Assembly (NCBI GenBank): GCA_963969395.1
Contig: OZ017797.1
Coordinates: 25,296,001-25,360,000, forward strand
Reading direction: 5' to 3'
DNA from: Pseudoscleropodium purum
Taxonomy: Eukaryota > Streptophyta > Bryopsida > Hypnales > Brachytheciaceae
DNA length: 64,000 bases
The notes beneath the pieces were generated by a model that was not told the DNA's origin, ran no database searches, and was given only the letters and a program-made list of their open reading frames with translations. A program made the position numbers and the translations under genes. Positions 47,191-61,789 of the stretch are shown in pieces. Position 1 is the first letter of the stretch; the number at the start of each line of letters is the position of its first letter.

Positions 47191-50100
47191 CAGTGTTCAT
47201 TAAAAAATTAAAAAAAACTGGAATTCCTCTCTAATTGCGCTGGGGGGATCAAAACTTGCAACCCTTTTGAGGGTTGAAAATTTTCCTAATGAAAAAACTG
47301 AATGCCTGATTATGTAGGCATAATTGTGTAATCGAGTAAGAAAACATAATGATTACACCAAATCAGTCTGTGAAATGAATAAACATTTGTCACTGGTGGT
47401 TTTCATTGGTCGGGGATTTTTGGCAATGTCGCTTGATGTAGAAACACAAATCATCCCACTCCACTATAGTATTGAAGTATATACACAACAAGACTAATGT
47501 TTCTTATAAATTTTTGTGATATTTATGATTCTTGACTTTGTAAGGACTACGGACATGGCAACCCAAAAGTGCGTAATAGATGAAAAAGAATCCTTCTATA
47601 TAATTATAAGAAGTATAAATGTTCATCCTTGGAATTTTGTGTGGAAAAAAGGAAGTCTTGCACAATAATTTGACCTCCAGTTAGTGATGTTTCTTTTAAA
47701 AGGAAATGATTCATAAGGTACCAAAAAAAATGATTTTCATTGTAACTAGGTCAACATTCTAGGATTAATATAAATTGATAAACATCAAAACTCAAGAGGA
47801 TGCAACAAATTACTCTAATAAGAGTGTTAAGGACAAAAAGTTTCTAACTTGAATGATTGCATGAAGAAGAGTCATAATGAAGAATGAATATGTTCACTTG
47901 AAATTTGATTATTTTTGGCTCACTACCATGGTGACTACCTTGGTTGTATCCTTCCATGATTAAAGTTTCATAGTACCTAATAATAACCATATTAGTATGT
48001 CCATCTAAGGATTATTGTGAATAAAGAGTCTCTTAGAAATCTTTCTAATTTAAAAAAATCTATAAGTTAAAAAATTAACAAAATTCCATAAAATTATAAC
48101 TTTTGTATACTTGTAATCCTTAAAAAGTTACTAAAGTCTCTAATCATATGAAGTTCATGTAAAGGTTACATCTAGTGCAATATTACCATGAGAGTCATAT
48201 GAATGTCATACATGAATGACAAGGAGCTCTTTTGAGATGTTCACAGTTCTTTCTTTTAGTTTAAATTATAAGAAAAATTCAACTTCATAGTTTTAGTAGA
48301 TGACTACATGTGTTACTATAAGCCATAAACTTTTTTACAACTTTTTGCAAAATTCTGAATTTATTGGAATTTTTTAAGAGATTGCTAAGAATAATTGTAT
48401 TAAGTACAATAAGTACTAAAACAATCCAATTATTTTAACATAAGTGTATTTCACAATGAAGAACATTATTGCTGGTAAAAATGATCCATGTCACTAAATT
48501 TACTAAAAAAAACTACTCCATGAAATAGATGTTGACTTTGTAATTATAATAAAACACTCAATTTTGCAAAAAAATTACAGAAATTCAAAAGGGTTTGAAA
48601 TTTAACTTTGTAGATATTCAAAAAGGTTCTCCTACCTTTATTTATTTTTTCACAATTTAAAAATCTTTTGAGCAATATTCTCTATTGACTCCCTTACAAT
48701 AGCTAAGCTTCTTCGTACTTCTTTTCTATCTCACCTCATTTTGTCACCTGTTATAAGCAGGCATGTATTGTAATAACCCTAAAGAACTAGTTCCATTTTG
48801 AAATGTTTAAACATCATGTTTAAGCTAAATTCAGCCTTTTGAATTGTGTTCAAATGTCAATTCTATATTCTCAGTACATAATATTATGAATTGTCTATCA
48901 ATGTAAAAAAATTCACTTTGATTTGTAAAAGAAATATCATTGTTATAATTTTTATAACAAAAAGTGAAAATAAATTAGTAAATACAACAAACAAATCCAA
49001 TTAATTTCAATTTATTCAAGAAGTAAAAGCAATAATGAAGATTGGTGTATAGATTTATCAATGATTTATTTTATATTTTACACCCAAAACACCTTTGGCT
49101 AATGACTCTCAAATCAAATTCTACTATCAATGTAAATATATATTTTTTATATAATTGATTTGTAAAATTTTAATATATGTAAAATAATAAATAATAAATA
49201 AAAATAAAATTATATCAATTATAACATACATATTAGAATAATTTATAAATTTCACCAAAAAATGAAGGTTGTAGAATGACAGACATAATCTTGTAATTTA
49301 TTTCTTAAATTTAAAAAGAAAAATATGAAAGAACTACAAAAAATATTGTGTGTTTTAGATTCTAACACATTAATCTTCTAATTGCAAAAAAGTTCTTTCA
49401 ATTTTTGTATTTTTTTCAAAATTTTAAAATGAAGTAGAAACAAAACTTGACAATATTTATTTTAATTTTAAATCAAATATCAAAAATGGTTATTTTGAAA
49501 TTTGCTATGATGGTTGACCAAGGTGCCTTCATTTTTTGGATGCATGAACCTTTAAAGGTTAATAATTCACCTTCAACCTTCTAAATCTATTAATGAAATT
49601 TAGCACATTCTTGCTTATATCTTTGTACAAATGTCTTATTCCTGTCAATTCATCAAATTATTTTTAAAGAAAAAGTCATTTTTAAAGGTTCAAGAATTAT
49701 TTTGGATATATAAAAGATGGTTGGGCAAACTTGTGGTTTAAATGCTTAATGTATTGTCTACAATATGGATGTTGGAATAATTAGGGATTAAAAGACAAGT
49801 ATTTTTGTAATTGAGTTTTGAACAATTTGATTTGAAGGCCTACACTTCTCAAAATATTATTTTATAAAAAAATTATCCACTTTGACCATATATTAGATAA
49901 GGATATAGAGAGTTCAACAATACTTATAGTGGATGAAGCATTGGTGTAAGGGTGAAATAAGACTACTAAATATTGGGCTAAATATCTCATATGGAATTGA
50001 TCAAATTTGGTTTATAGGGAGTAAATTGATTGACATGTTCATACCATGTTGGGACTAATGTCCAAAAGCAATCCTTCTACCTAAAAATAAACCTCTATAG

Positions 50101-51199
50101 ATTTTTGCCTAAACTATACATTCATGACCTTAGATGAGAACCTAATCTCAGTTTTAGATAAATCTATAATCAATGCCTTGAAAATGAAACAAATTTGTCA
50201 CACATTTTCCCCTCAAAAGAGAAGAAAACAATTCACTTAGTAACATTGCTATTGTACATCATATTCAAAGGGCATTTTAATGCAAATTAATTTCATAGTT
50301 GATTTTTAAATGCTAATTCATCATCATGAGTCTCTAGTCAAAGGTGACTTTGAAATTTTAATTTCAACAACAAAACACCCAAATGGACTTTAGAAACACA
50401 ACACTAATTTATTCTATTAGTGAAGGCATAAAATTAGTTTTACACGCAAAATTAATATCACCAAAAAACAAATTTTTTAAAATAATATTGTATAACAAGA
50501 TTTTCAACCTATCCTAATTTAAAATAGTGTAACTTTGATAGTATAACATGCACTAATAGGATAAATTATTGTATGATAGAGTTGGTGTTATGAGTACAAA
50601 GGGATCTAATTTGTAACTATTCCAATCATAGTCAAAGTTAAATTTTGACTTTAACTTATATTGTTGCTAGTTAACTCAAAGTATTCAAAGGAATAATTGG
50701 TTTTTTGTTTTTGAAAGTCAAAACAACAACCTTTGAAATTGAGTTAGAAGCTTGAATATACACTAATCTCCATAGGCTCTACTTGGTATCTAATCAAAAC
50801 ACCATGGATTTATTTTGAGATATGAGTATAAAAGACTAAATTGGTGTCTCTACTTGTCCTTACTTAGTTCAAAAGGTGATATATGCAACAATGTTTAAGG
50901 AGAACCGCCAGGTAGTTCACTATTAGATGATGGAATTGGGGAAAAAAACAAATAGATGCAATTTGAAAACTTTGGAAAAAACATCAATGAAAAAAAGTAT
51001 AAAATTTCTATTTAGAATAAAAAATAGAGAAAAAAAAATCCAAGAGCAATACTTGAAAAAACGGTTCAATATGGAAATTTGTGAAAAAGAGTTGGTATAA
51101 TTCAAAAACTATTCCAAATACTGATACACAAAAGAATCAATCAATGGCTAGTTTTTTTTCTATATGAATGAATCATTAAAATTGTAGAGTGTGGAGGAA
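47191..51199. other. Gene-free, very AT-rich DNA
   Basis: About 4 kb without a supported gene, RNA gene or ordered repeat. Open frames are short and dominated by Lys, Asn, Phe and Leu codons, as expected from composition alone. Confidence 0.5.
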
Positions 51200-51480
51200 C
51201 ATCTAAACCACTTAAATGAGGTTGTTTGATTTGTTTTGTTTCGCTTGCTTGTTAAGGTGAGATTTTCACAACCATGCATCCCCTAGTCACGTTCTTGGTA
51301 TTGTTGGAAAGCCCTCAATGATTGAAAGACTGTACGGACTTTGTTTTGTGATGTTCCAACTCACAGCAAAAAAACAATTAGAAAAATTACTTGAAATTTT
51401 CATGAATAAAAAAAAATTAAAAAATAACTTTTACTTTTGTTTTTTTATACTGTGGCAACGACAGAAGGCATACTAGTATC
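51200..51480 (+). repeat. Single copy of the ~250-bp repeat found at 61.8-63.0 kb
   Basis: The copy has the same order as the units near 62 kb: 'gtgagattttcacaaccatgc', a middle 'ggactttgttttgtg', an AT-rich run with 'aaaaattacttt', then 'actgtggcaacgacag' and 'actagt'. It has the same orientation as the array 10 kb away. Confidence 0.75.
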
Positions 51481-52775
51481 TTTGATTCATTAAAGGCTCT
51501 TTCCAGCAAGAGTACTACAGACTGTACTTTTTTCCAATAGTGCAGGAAGACTATGAATCTCCCAAACTCCATGTCCTGCCAATCTAACTTATCAATTCCC
51601 CTTTACAACAATGCATCCAAATGATCAGAAGTGTCATACCATCAAGACTCTTGCGCTTTTGAATCTGTTCCCCAAGTCGACAGAAACTTACAACCGATGA
51701 TTGTACGGAGGTTTTGGTGATGATTGATTCCTCTCAAACACTGCCCACTGCATTGTAACTCCATCAATTTCCTTCCATCAATTGCATACTTTCATCCTTA
51801 GTATTATCCCAACTAAGTTGTTGAATATCACCCAAAAATTTGCAAAAAACCTTCAGTTATGTTTCTTTGCACTTTCATCCACTGTTTTTCTAGTGTAAAG
51901 TTAGCCAACACCAAAATCAGCAGTACAATTTTGGACCAAATAAATAAAAAACTGTAACTTATATCTTGGAGCCCGAGCATCAGTCACGTTCTCATAACTA
52001 TAGCCAGACACAGCCAGTACCAATACGGGTCTCTGCAGATATTTTCAAAATAAAAATAAAAATAAAAATACACTCCGGGAATGTAGAAGAATCTCCGAGC
52101 TGCCTCCAATGACGGAATGGCGGAGTTGCCGCCATATGCTACCGATCTGCAACCACTTGCAACATGTGGTAACTATACATTACAGGCAGTGTGAGTTGTC
52201 AGTTGACTTTTTCACCAAAATCGTGGAAGGATTTCAAGCAGCAGAATTGGAATAGAACAGTCAATTACACAGCAACAAATGGTTTTCTCCGAACAGCAAA
52301 GATCTGGATCCAAGGAGTACGGAAATCTGCCCAAGTGAAAGAAAAAAACTGTAACATTATACAACGTGTGGAGGTGAATATTTGAAATTTGTTCACGTAA
52401 TGTTTTCCCACTATGACCCCCTGCAAAGGAACCAATGCTCCTCCAGAATTCTAGCTAGGAACCAAACCAAGTTTGACATGCTAGAGTTGACATTGTTGAC
52501 CACTCTTCCGGCGCTCTGTTTCTACATCTAGAGAGCCCATCCGAAAAAGCTCAGTTGAAAGAAAACGTTGTTGTGATGCTACCATGTATGTACATGTGTA
52601 AAGCAAAAGCAACAAGCAAAAATGGACTGCGGTGAAAACAGCCAGTTCTTCTCGCGACGACATAATCGCTTAAGAGCTAACTGCTTGGTGATCAAAGACC
52701 TACCCTCAAATTGAAACTCTACAACCGTAAAATTGCTGAACAATCTTGAATTCTACAACCGATTCCCATTTTAAC
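51481..52775. other. 3' flank of the NMCP gene
   Basis: No gene was recognised. Composition becomes less AT-rich from about 51480, and the 3' UTR of NMCP should lie just below 52776. The 64-codon frame at 52191-52385 has no recognisable feature. Confidence 0.4.
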
Positions 52776-55700
52776 TTATGTAGTTAAGAAGTCCCATATC
52801 TTTGCTCGCATCGATGGCGCAGTGTCATCATCTACTTCGTCATCGTCTCTCGTGTCATCCTCGTCTTCAACCTCTCCTACGTCTTCTTCAGCCTCCTCGT
52901 CCTCCTCGCTTTCACTTTCCTCCTCAGAGAGTCGTTCACCATCCTCAGCATCACCAGCTTCATCACCCTCCTCATCTTCAGCACCTTCCTCGTCAGCAGA
53001 GGCTGGCATTGCCTCAGCAACTTCCTCTTCGTAATCACCGGATTCGCCTTGTGCATCCTCCACATCCATTGGGACATCTGGATCGCCCCTTTCTTCTTGT
53101 TCTGGCACGGGAATCTCTTCGCGTTCAGGCTCTGCTCCGGAGACTTCTAGCGCTTGCCCTACATTAAGATCGAAAGTTGCTTGTTCTCTTACAATTTCAG
53201 TTACCACCGTTGTTGTCTGTGTCACTGTTTCAACAACAGTACCAACCACATCATTAGTTGCCTCCACTACTTGAATATCCTCTGCTAGTGCGCCATCTTT
53301 TTCCTCTGCATCAGACGTCTCTGCCCCAGTCGGTGCCTCATGCTCTTCAGTCACCATTTCCTGGTTTATAGATAAACGAAAAAAAACCCATCAGCGACGA
53401 AAGAATGGACAAGCGACATGGAACACCCCAGGTGATAGTCCTAGAAACCATGAAACATAGAAGATCAACGTCAGTCACAAGTAGAATCCTACTCTAGATC
53501 AACTAGAGTACTCTAAAAATAAATGACTTGTCAGCTCCAGAGCAAACAAAGCATAGCTATTAAGGACATTTGCGAAGTAGATGGGTCTCAGAACAGCAAA
53601 ACAGCAAAAGTACTGAGGTAACTACAACAAAATCCGACCCCCTGGAATGTCAACCCCCACTTTAGAATGGAAAATGAACAAGCCAGAACATCCCAAATGG
53701 TGAATAGTAGAGGACAACAGCAACGTGGGGTCGGGGACCATGTAGCAACCATATGTAGTAAGCGATTTGGTCCATATATGGTATTGTGAAGGTGGCAGCT
53801 TTGTAAGGGGACATTTTTTGCAGAAGTTCCTTTCAATTCAACCTCTTTTAGTACAATGAAAGACTTTCATTGATATGCATCAGAATTCATTTTGAACTAA
53901 CCTAGGTTACACACATACCGACCTACACCCCTCACCTTTGCGAATTCATAACTAATTCATTGTGCCTCCAAAATATAACAACCACTTCCGTTTTGCTTCA
54001 TAAGCATTTGCAAGTGACCAAAAAATCTTCATCATTTTCTATTGCATGCCTCTTGTGCCACAGAGCTTATAAGGTCGGTTTTAGACCTGGTTACCTTCAC
54101 AAACTGTAGATATGGATTTACTCAAGGGCGTGGATTATACAAGTTCCAGATAACTAAAGAAAGGATGTCGGAACAAAAGTCGCATCCTCCATCCTGATAT
54201 GCACCAATTACTTAAAAACGAACACCAAATAATTGGTAAAATCAACTTACTTGAATGGGTTGTGAAGAGACTTCAGGCAATTCGTCAATAGCTACTGGCT
54301 GGCTGGTCGCAGAAGCTGCCCTCTTGCTAGACGATTGGTGGTGTCGGGGTGAGTCATTCTCAGAGGCAGCCATCATACTGACACTGCAGCAGCAATACAC
54401 AATTGAGGAACTTCCAGAATTGAAGTTCAGAACATAGAATCAAAGTATACTGCCCACAATCTTCTAGAATTGTAAACAAATTATTGAAAAACAAGATTCA
54501 CATAAAACGGTCTGATGCCCCTAAAACCTGAAGAGGAAACTTACATAGTGGTGGGCCTAAAGTTGTAGCGCTTGGCAGCGGGTGTTAGAGCACGACCATG
54601 AGGAGTGTTAGCAGGGGAGTCTGCATTAGTCTCATTCTCGACCAGAATATCCTTAATCCTTTTCTTCCGCTGCGTGCTACCATGAATCTCTGCCTCAGGC
54701 AACTCACTCTCATTATCCTCGAGGGTTGGCCTACCTCTTTTCTTTCTCCGAGTGTCAGCACTGGCAGCAGGAGGAGTATTGAAGTCGTCAACATTTCTGT
54801 TGGATTCTGAGATTTCTGTTTCCTCTCCTCGTCCTCCAATGAAAGCATTAGCCTCCTCGACAACCCTCTTAATAGACCTTGTCCGTTTGAATTTACGACC
54901 ATCTTCTGTAGTGCCAACTACCTGACCCAGCTGCGACTGATTGAAGCTAGAGCTCGGAGCATTGGCATCCACCTTTGGCTCCAACTCTTCCTCCGCATTC
55001 TCTTCCTGAACAGGCTCTTGACCTGTTAAGAGCCTAACAGGGGAGCCCAATAACTGGGAAGCGCGGCTTGCACATCGTTGCAACCATGCAAGTCTACTCG
55101 GAGTTCTAGCAATCATCCTCCGAGTGGGAGTATGCGAGCTTGAGGCTTTGAAAGCCACTGGTGCAGGGGGCAACCCACTTATTGTGCGTTGCGTTTCAGT
55201 CCGAGCAAGGAGACCCTGGTGATGAGGTGACACCACTTCTTCCTCAATGCGCATCGGTTGCTCTGAAACGCGCATGCTCATAGAACCTTCCGAGCCCTTC
55301 AACTGCTCCCGCAGCTTTTGCAACCGTTCAGACTCACGGAGTGTGTTCTGGCGCTCAATGTGCAGACTCTGGCGTTGCTCCCGGAGCTTCTCACCCTGCA
55401 CCTGAAGCTGCTCAATATCTTTCTTAATCTCACTCCACTCCATTTCTGCATCTGTTCGCTGTTTCAGAAGCTCTTGACGCTCATTTTCAAGTTTGGCACG
55501 CTCTAATCGCAACTGCTCCAATTCGGCTACGACAGAACCATGGTTCATTTTCAAATCCTCTTTCTCCTGTTCTACCTCCGCCCTCAATTGAGCCTCCTTC
55601 TCCTCGAACAGTTTCACGAAATCATCGCGTTCATGCTCTAGACGGCGGTCGAGATCAGCTCGTTGACGCTCAAGGTTATGAACTAAATCTTGGCGCTCAG

Positions 55701-58700
55701 AGTCGAGCTGTGAGTAGAGCTGGTTCCGCTCAGACTCTAGTCGTGATACCCATGACTCACGTTCCTTCTGGAGCTCCTCTGTGGCTCGTCGTGACTGTTC
55801 CTGCACTTCTGCCCTGGTTTCTTTCAGCCGTTTCTCTTCGTCGTGCATCCATTCTGCCATTCGCTTCGACTCTTCCTCAAACCTCTCTCTCTCCTTCCTC
55901 GTGGCGTCCCGCTTCTCATCCAGGAGCTCCCACTCGCGCTCAAATCGATCCTTCTGCTGTTTCAGTTCTTGGGCCTCTTCGTCCACAAATTGTTTCCTGG
56001 CCCTGATCTCATCAATCTCTTGCTTCAACTGGACTTGGATTCGGACTAGCTCCCCCCTCTCCATTTCAAGAGCCTTCAGCTTCTCCTGCTCGTCTTCAAT
56101 CTTCTGCCTCTCCCGATCGATGGCTGCGTGTGCTTGCTCGCTCTCTTCTGCCATCTGCCGTCGCTCCAGCTCCAGCTCTCGCCTAACTCGACTGCGCTCC
56201 TCCACAACCTGCTTCCTTTCAAGCTCAACCAGCCTATGGGATTCCTCCCGAAGCTCTGAGACCCGTTTCTGGTCGGCCTCAATGTCCTTGCGCAAGGCAT
56301 CACGCTCAAGATCAACTTCGGCCTTGAGTTTGTGACGGAGAGCATCGAGCTCGTTGTGGAGGTTCACACGCAGACTTCCTAGTTCTGCGCTCTGCTTCTC
56401 CCGTTCATTCCTCAGCTCCTCACGGAGTCGGCCCTTCTCAATCTCCAGTTGCTCCTTCTTGTACTCGACATCCTTTTGAACCATCAACCTCTGCTGTTCC
56501 CATTGCTCACGCTCGTCCTCCCAGTCTTTCCGGACCTTCTCCCTCTCTTCCTCGATCTCCTGTCGCTCAAGCTCACACTCTCGCCGCAAGTGCTCACGCT
56601 CCTCCTCAATCTGCTGCTTCTGATGTTCCAGCTTCAGTTTATTCTCTTCCAGTTCCTCCTTGGCCTTGTGAATCTCCGCCTTCAGTTCAACAATGCGTTG
56701 ATGCTCACTCACATACTTCTTTTCCTCAACGCGGATGCCCTGCTCCAGGTTGCTCACCTCTTCTAAACGGCGCTCCAGCACCTCCTCCCGGTCCACAATT
56801 TCCTGGACGCGGAGCTCGAACTCTTCCTCCCTTGCCGTGATTGCTGCCTGCAGATGGCGCAACCTAGCCTCCCGAGCTTCAGCGGCCAGTTTCAGGGACT
56901 CAATTTCCACCCTTTCCGCAGCAAGCGTCCCGCGGACTGCACGCAGCTCCTCCTCTGCTGCCAGCAACTCTGCTTTCTTTGAATCCACATCTGAAGTATG
57001 ACCCTTGAGTAGTCTCTCCAATTCAGCCTGAGCAAAAACAAAACATAATCATTATCACTCCAGTTTCTTAATCGAAGCTAGAATAATCTGAAGGGAAGAG
57101 CAAAAACCTAAAGACAAAGAAAAACTAAGTAGTCCATAATAAAAATATGCGTTTTTTTCATGTTAACTGAAAATCCTCCTCAATAGCATTTTCACCCAAT
57201 CAAATCGTCTGAAAGTGTCTCCTTGGGATGAGAATTAAAGAGAAGAGATGGAAGGACACGTCTTGCGCAAGTGAAAAAACTCACAAGCTCAATCTGCTGC
57301 TCCTCCAAGGTCTCCTCCCGGAGTTTTAAAGCAGATTCGAAGTCATTCAAGCGTGCCCTCTCTTGTACTACATACTCTTCTGTCTCCTTCACTTGCACCT
57401 CGCGTGTCTCAAATTCCTGAATAGACCAAGTCTTAGATATCAACGATGTGCTCACACAAAATTGATTTGCTGAAGCAACTAATGTAAATAGCGATTCCCA
57501 GTCTTTCATCCCCACAATACGTCGCTGAGAACAGCAATGAGATCTTCGTGAGAACACTCATACCCGAGTTTTGTCTGCAATCCTTTCCTCAAAGAGAATC
57601 AAATCCTGCTCTTTTTTCAATATCTCCAAATCTCGCTCACTCAGCGCCTGCACTTGCCAAGCCTAATGTGAGTAAAAGACAATCTCAAACGGAAGTAGTA
57701 AAGGAATTAAGATCTCCCAAGACAAATCGCAGAAATCTTCAGGAAAAAGTGGCAACAGAAAGTGCGACCGAGAGGCAGGTTGTGGGAACATACCCTTTCT
57801 CTCTCTGAAAGAGAAAGGACACGAACATTGAGATCAACATCAGATTGCTGAATCAGAGCTCGTTCCTTTTCAAGGAATGAACGAGTTTCCGCCAACTCCC
57901 GACTCGTCTGCTGCAAAGCCTCATCTCGCAGCTTCAAGGTATCTTCTCGTTCATTGAGAAGGCGTTCACCGTCATGCAACCGCACACGACCCTCCTCAAG
58001 GCGCTTCTCCCACTCCCTCAAGCTAGCCTCTTCGGCCTCCACTTGCTCCTTCCGAGCGTCCACGCTGTTCGACCACAAGATGCACATTAAAGTCAGGGAA
58101 CGCCAAATGGCGAGAAAATAGTGCCACGCAATAGGAAGTAAATTAAAAGCCAGCTCATTTGGCGTTCCAACAACATCCGTAATCCCTGAATGACCAAAGA
58201 TTCGTGGACTAGCCACCAATTCAATTGATTGGACTCTGAAAAATAAAAATTTCAGATGGAGACAGGTTTTAGACCACCAGAATCAGTGAAGAAGCATTGC
58301 ATGTGGTGCTCAAATATTTGAAAATATTAGACTAAAGAAATTCCCCATACCAACTATTCAAAACTGCTAAAATATAAGGCCAGTTAACCAGATGCAGATT
58401 CGACAAGTCAAAGGAGGCAAGAGTGGAGGTCACGTACTCTGCCATTAGACCGTGGCGCTCGCGACGGAGAGCCACTTCTCGAGCTTCCACTTCCTGGAGC
58501 CGGTGCTCAGACTCTTGAAGTTTACGATTCGCATCAGCACGCACAACTTGCACTTGGGCGAGTTTCAGGTCGGCCTGGACAGACCTCTCCTCAATACTAG
58601 CCACTAACTCTCGGGCCTGAGCTAGCTGCTTATCCGCTGCTTGGCGAACCTCAGACTCCTCAACCTGAGTTTCCTTAAGCGCCTTCTCCAACTGGATGCA

Positions 58701-59988
58701 GAGGAAAACACCAACTGTTAATGTTGTTACAAATATACACCAAGTTATAAGCAATCACGCTGAAGATAGTTTGGCTCAAGCGCATGGAAATGACCAAGTT
58801 CAAATATCTCTCAAAGGGATGCAAACCAAAATGAAAAGTAAAACAGAATGTTTGAAATTAGGGATAAAGGGTGACGTCCTCAAACAGCAGTCAATGCTAA
58901 ATGTCTGCATGCAGCCTTCCACCTCAAAAAGGGCAGCAACAACTTACATCCGCCACACACTGTTTCTCGGTGTCCAGGGCTTTTTTAGCAGCTTCTTCAC
59001 GTTTCAAGACTTCGGAGAGCTCTAATAAATGTGCCGCTTTTTCCCGTTGAAGAGTTTCTTGGGCGTCTACTACCGTGACCTTCAGTTCATCAACTTGAGA
59101 AGTCCATGTCTTGCGCTGTAGAAGTAGCAAACCCATATTGTACTGGTAATCATAAAGCTGCGAACGCATAACAGTAAATCGTCACTACAAAAAACATGCC
59201 GCGATGAGCACATATTCCCAAGGAACAGATGAAAATTCAACACACGTTTCCAGTCTAACGAAAAATATTATGAACTACCAGAGCACATAAACAAAGAAGC
59301 AAACAAATTTGCAGTCACAGTCTGCACAAACTTTCATCTTTGTAATTTGCAATCGTGCATGGAATACGGAAATGGGATTATCGCCTGTCGTATATAGTTG
59401 GCTACAAGCTTCCACTTCGAACTTCACTATAGACAGTGATAAAAACTTGATCTCAACTAAAAAGGCTCTTGTACTCCGCAGCCCTAGACATCTCCCCCAA
59501 ATCACACTCCTACAAGTGACGCGAAAGGTATCCTCTACCTTCATCCCTGGGTGCATCCTTAAATTACCGTGAAAAAAGGCTCAACAGTAGCAAAGTTACA
59601 TTAAAACCATGCTACACGTTGTCAAGTGTTCGAATAAGTTTTTTACCTCGGCTTCCAAGGCAGCAATGCGAGCGTGTAACGCAGCCCTGTCTTTGCGTTC
59701 GAGAGAAGGCATGTCCAGAGCCCCTTCAGTCTGGAACCGCTTCCAAACTTCACTCTCCGTGTGTGTTCCATCCCCAGCTCCGTTCATATCCGGCGACCCC
59801 AGCAGAGGATCCATGAGCGCCATCGCCTCCTCCCCACTCGCCGTTACGGTGGTCGTCACGGCAGTCACGGCGGTGGTATTTGGTGAAGCTTTCCCTTTCT
59901 CCCGAGCAAGAGCCCGTAAAGGCGTCCCTCTCTGCTGCGGAGACCCTCGTCTCCCCTGCGGTGTGTACATTGGTGACAACCCTGACAT
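52776..59988 (-). CDS. Nuclear matrix constituent protein, NMCP/CRWN family
   Basis: This is a plant lamina-like coiled-coil protein of the inner nuclear envelope, important for nuclear size and chromatin arrangement. The nine exons are 59988-59647, 59157-58948, 58691-58438, 58064-57794, 57647-57564, 57416-57285, 57027-54545, 54383-54251 and 53360-52776. Borders are GT/AG and phases agree, giving 1497 residues, at the long end for the family. A head domain holds the Thr/Val-rich stretch. The coiled coil starts near 85 with the family motif LYDYQYNMGLLL at 115 and runs to about 1008. A conserved WLQRCASR block lies near 1079-1086. Basic stretches include RKFKRTRSIKRVVEEA (1142-1157), RRKKRGRP (1191-1198) and RKKRIK (1218-1223), which are nuclear localisation signals. 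A strongly acidic region follows, and the end KIWDFLTT is the conserved NMCP C-terminus. The central exon is 2.5 kb. The join to exon 8 uses GTAAGT just before an in-frame TAA. Confidence 0.93.
58270..58372. repeat. Arm of the VSR-intron foldback family in an NMCP intron
   Basis: Within NMCP intron 3 (58065-58437) the run starting 'ccagaatcagtgaagaag' and ending 'caaaactgcta' resembles 33290-33386 and the complement of the opposite arm. Only one arm is present. The same repeat family thus sits in introns of two different genes 25 kb apart. Confidence 0.55.
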
Positions 59989-61680
59989 CTGTCGCCTCTC
60001 TCAGCCCAATAAACTTTCTCAAAACCCCTCTCGCCAATTCTTTCGACTCCTCTCGCCACCTTAAATGACCGGAAGACCTCTGCTTAAGAAACTCCAAGGA
60101 ACTCCGGGTGGCTTTAACATTGGTTACCAGTACTGCAACTCGAAAATAACCACCGTCTATTCTCTAAATCACATAATCCTGTAATCATCAACCAGGACGA
60201 CTTTCGTATGTATCTGCACAAGAAAAAAAGAAAAAGATACAATTAGTCCCCGTAGTCCTTTCAATGCAAGCCGAAATAGCTGCGACAAAACTTTTTGAAA
60301 CCACGACAAGAGCCGATTAAGTGACCAACAAATGCTCCTCTGCATGTCTATGACGGGCGCCCTCAACAAGGAGACGAAGCTCACTACTCTCCTAACTGTC
60401 ATGCACGCATTTTGTATTGACAGCCTTTTAAAAAATACACGACAACGGATTCTGGCCCATTCAAGGGCCTCAGAAATGCCTGTTGCAGCGATAGTAACCG
60501 CTAACAGTCATGGCGGCCCACACGATGCAAGAAGACGCAACTTCAGCGCCAACCAAGAAAACCGCGAAAGCGACCCCGAGGCTTTCAAACTTCTGTCGCG
60601 CGCCTTTCTTTAAAACCTACGCACCTCCCACTTCGAAACCCAGAACCCTCTGTCACTCATTTCCCGTTTCAAAAACTCGCACCACTCACCATCAACGGCA
60701 CCGTAGGCACAACACACCGCGACTCGAAACGCAACCCCGGCGCCATATGTTTTCGTTCAAACTTCCCAAAATGGAAAAAAAAAACGACCAAGCAATGAAA
60801 GCGAGCACGAGGAAGTGACAGACGTACTGACCTTGAAAGGAAAAGACGCGCGCAACCAACGACCGCAACCAAAGAGCTCCACTCAACCCTCGAAACTCGA
60901 ACTTGATACTACGACGCTTCCCAGTCCGGCACGGAGAGATGACGAATCGGGCAAAGAGGTGGAAGAGGAAACTTGTGGCACTTGTAGAGAGGCCAGTTGC
61001 GGTTGATCTGGCGGGGGCTGGCTGCAGGATCGGAAGCGGGGGTCGCGGACGCTGGGCTCCGCAGCAGGTGGCGCAGCGCCGGCGTCCTGCTCGCAGCGCC
61101 AGCGCCTCCCTCGCGTGCTGCTTGCGGGACCGCGCTCCATACACCCGGACCCGAGCCCACCACACCCGGAACATACCCTGACTTCGTCTCTTGTACAAAC
61201 AGCTATACCCTGATGGTGTCCACCGCCTACACGGGTACACAATGATTGTACACCTCCAATACCATGTCTATAACCGGGACCTAGTTCGGACAGTTCGAAA
61301 GTTAGTCCCGATCCAAGGAGCTCAGAGCGACTGACATGTCAGCCCAGAGTAAGTGTTCCACGTAAATTCAATTGAATCATCAGGCCGTGCGAGCCACATC
61401 TTTCTCACGGGTCTGAGTCAGCACCCATTTTAGTTTGGGACTTTCAGTTCATGGCTTCCCTTCCAAATCAGTTGAGTCAAACTTTTCGAGTATTACCAGC
61501 TAATTTCCTTCAATTCCCATAATCAACCAATTTTTGAAGGAACGAGTCTGGCTATTTTCTCTATTTTTTACTCAATTTCCCTCAATTCACAAAAAATTTC
61601 ACCAGATTTTTGCCATCATATTCAAATAGCAACCGATTTTTTCCCCAATTCCACCAACTAACAATGAACTAAGTGTTGAT
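59989..61680 (-). promoter_or_regulatory. Promoter and upstream GC-rich region of NMCP
   Basis: The region upstream of NMCP is of mixed composition and becomes strongly GC-rich at about 60500-61250, then AT-rich again. It probably holds the 5' UTR and promoter. Overlapping open frames on both strands at 60692-61245 share the high GC and none shows a domain, so I do not call a gene. Confidence 0.4.
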
Positions 61681-61789
61681 TTTTCTCAATCTTTGGTGTA
61701 GTGAGAGTGCAAGCTTCATGTTGGCTTTGATTGGAAAAAAATTTGCACCCATACCTTATGTCAGCCTTTTATTTTGTTTTATTTCTTTT

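Noticed and set aside
55781..56335. 184-codon Ser-rich + strand frame
   Set aside because: It is the antisense of the coiled-coil exon of NMCP, with Ser and Arg runs mirroring Glu, Arg and Leu codons.
60692..61240. 182-codon minus strand frame upstream of NMCP
   Set aside because: Several frames on both strands are open here because of composition; none has a recognisable motif. It is treated as promoter or leader DNA.
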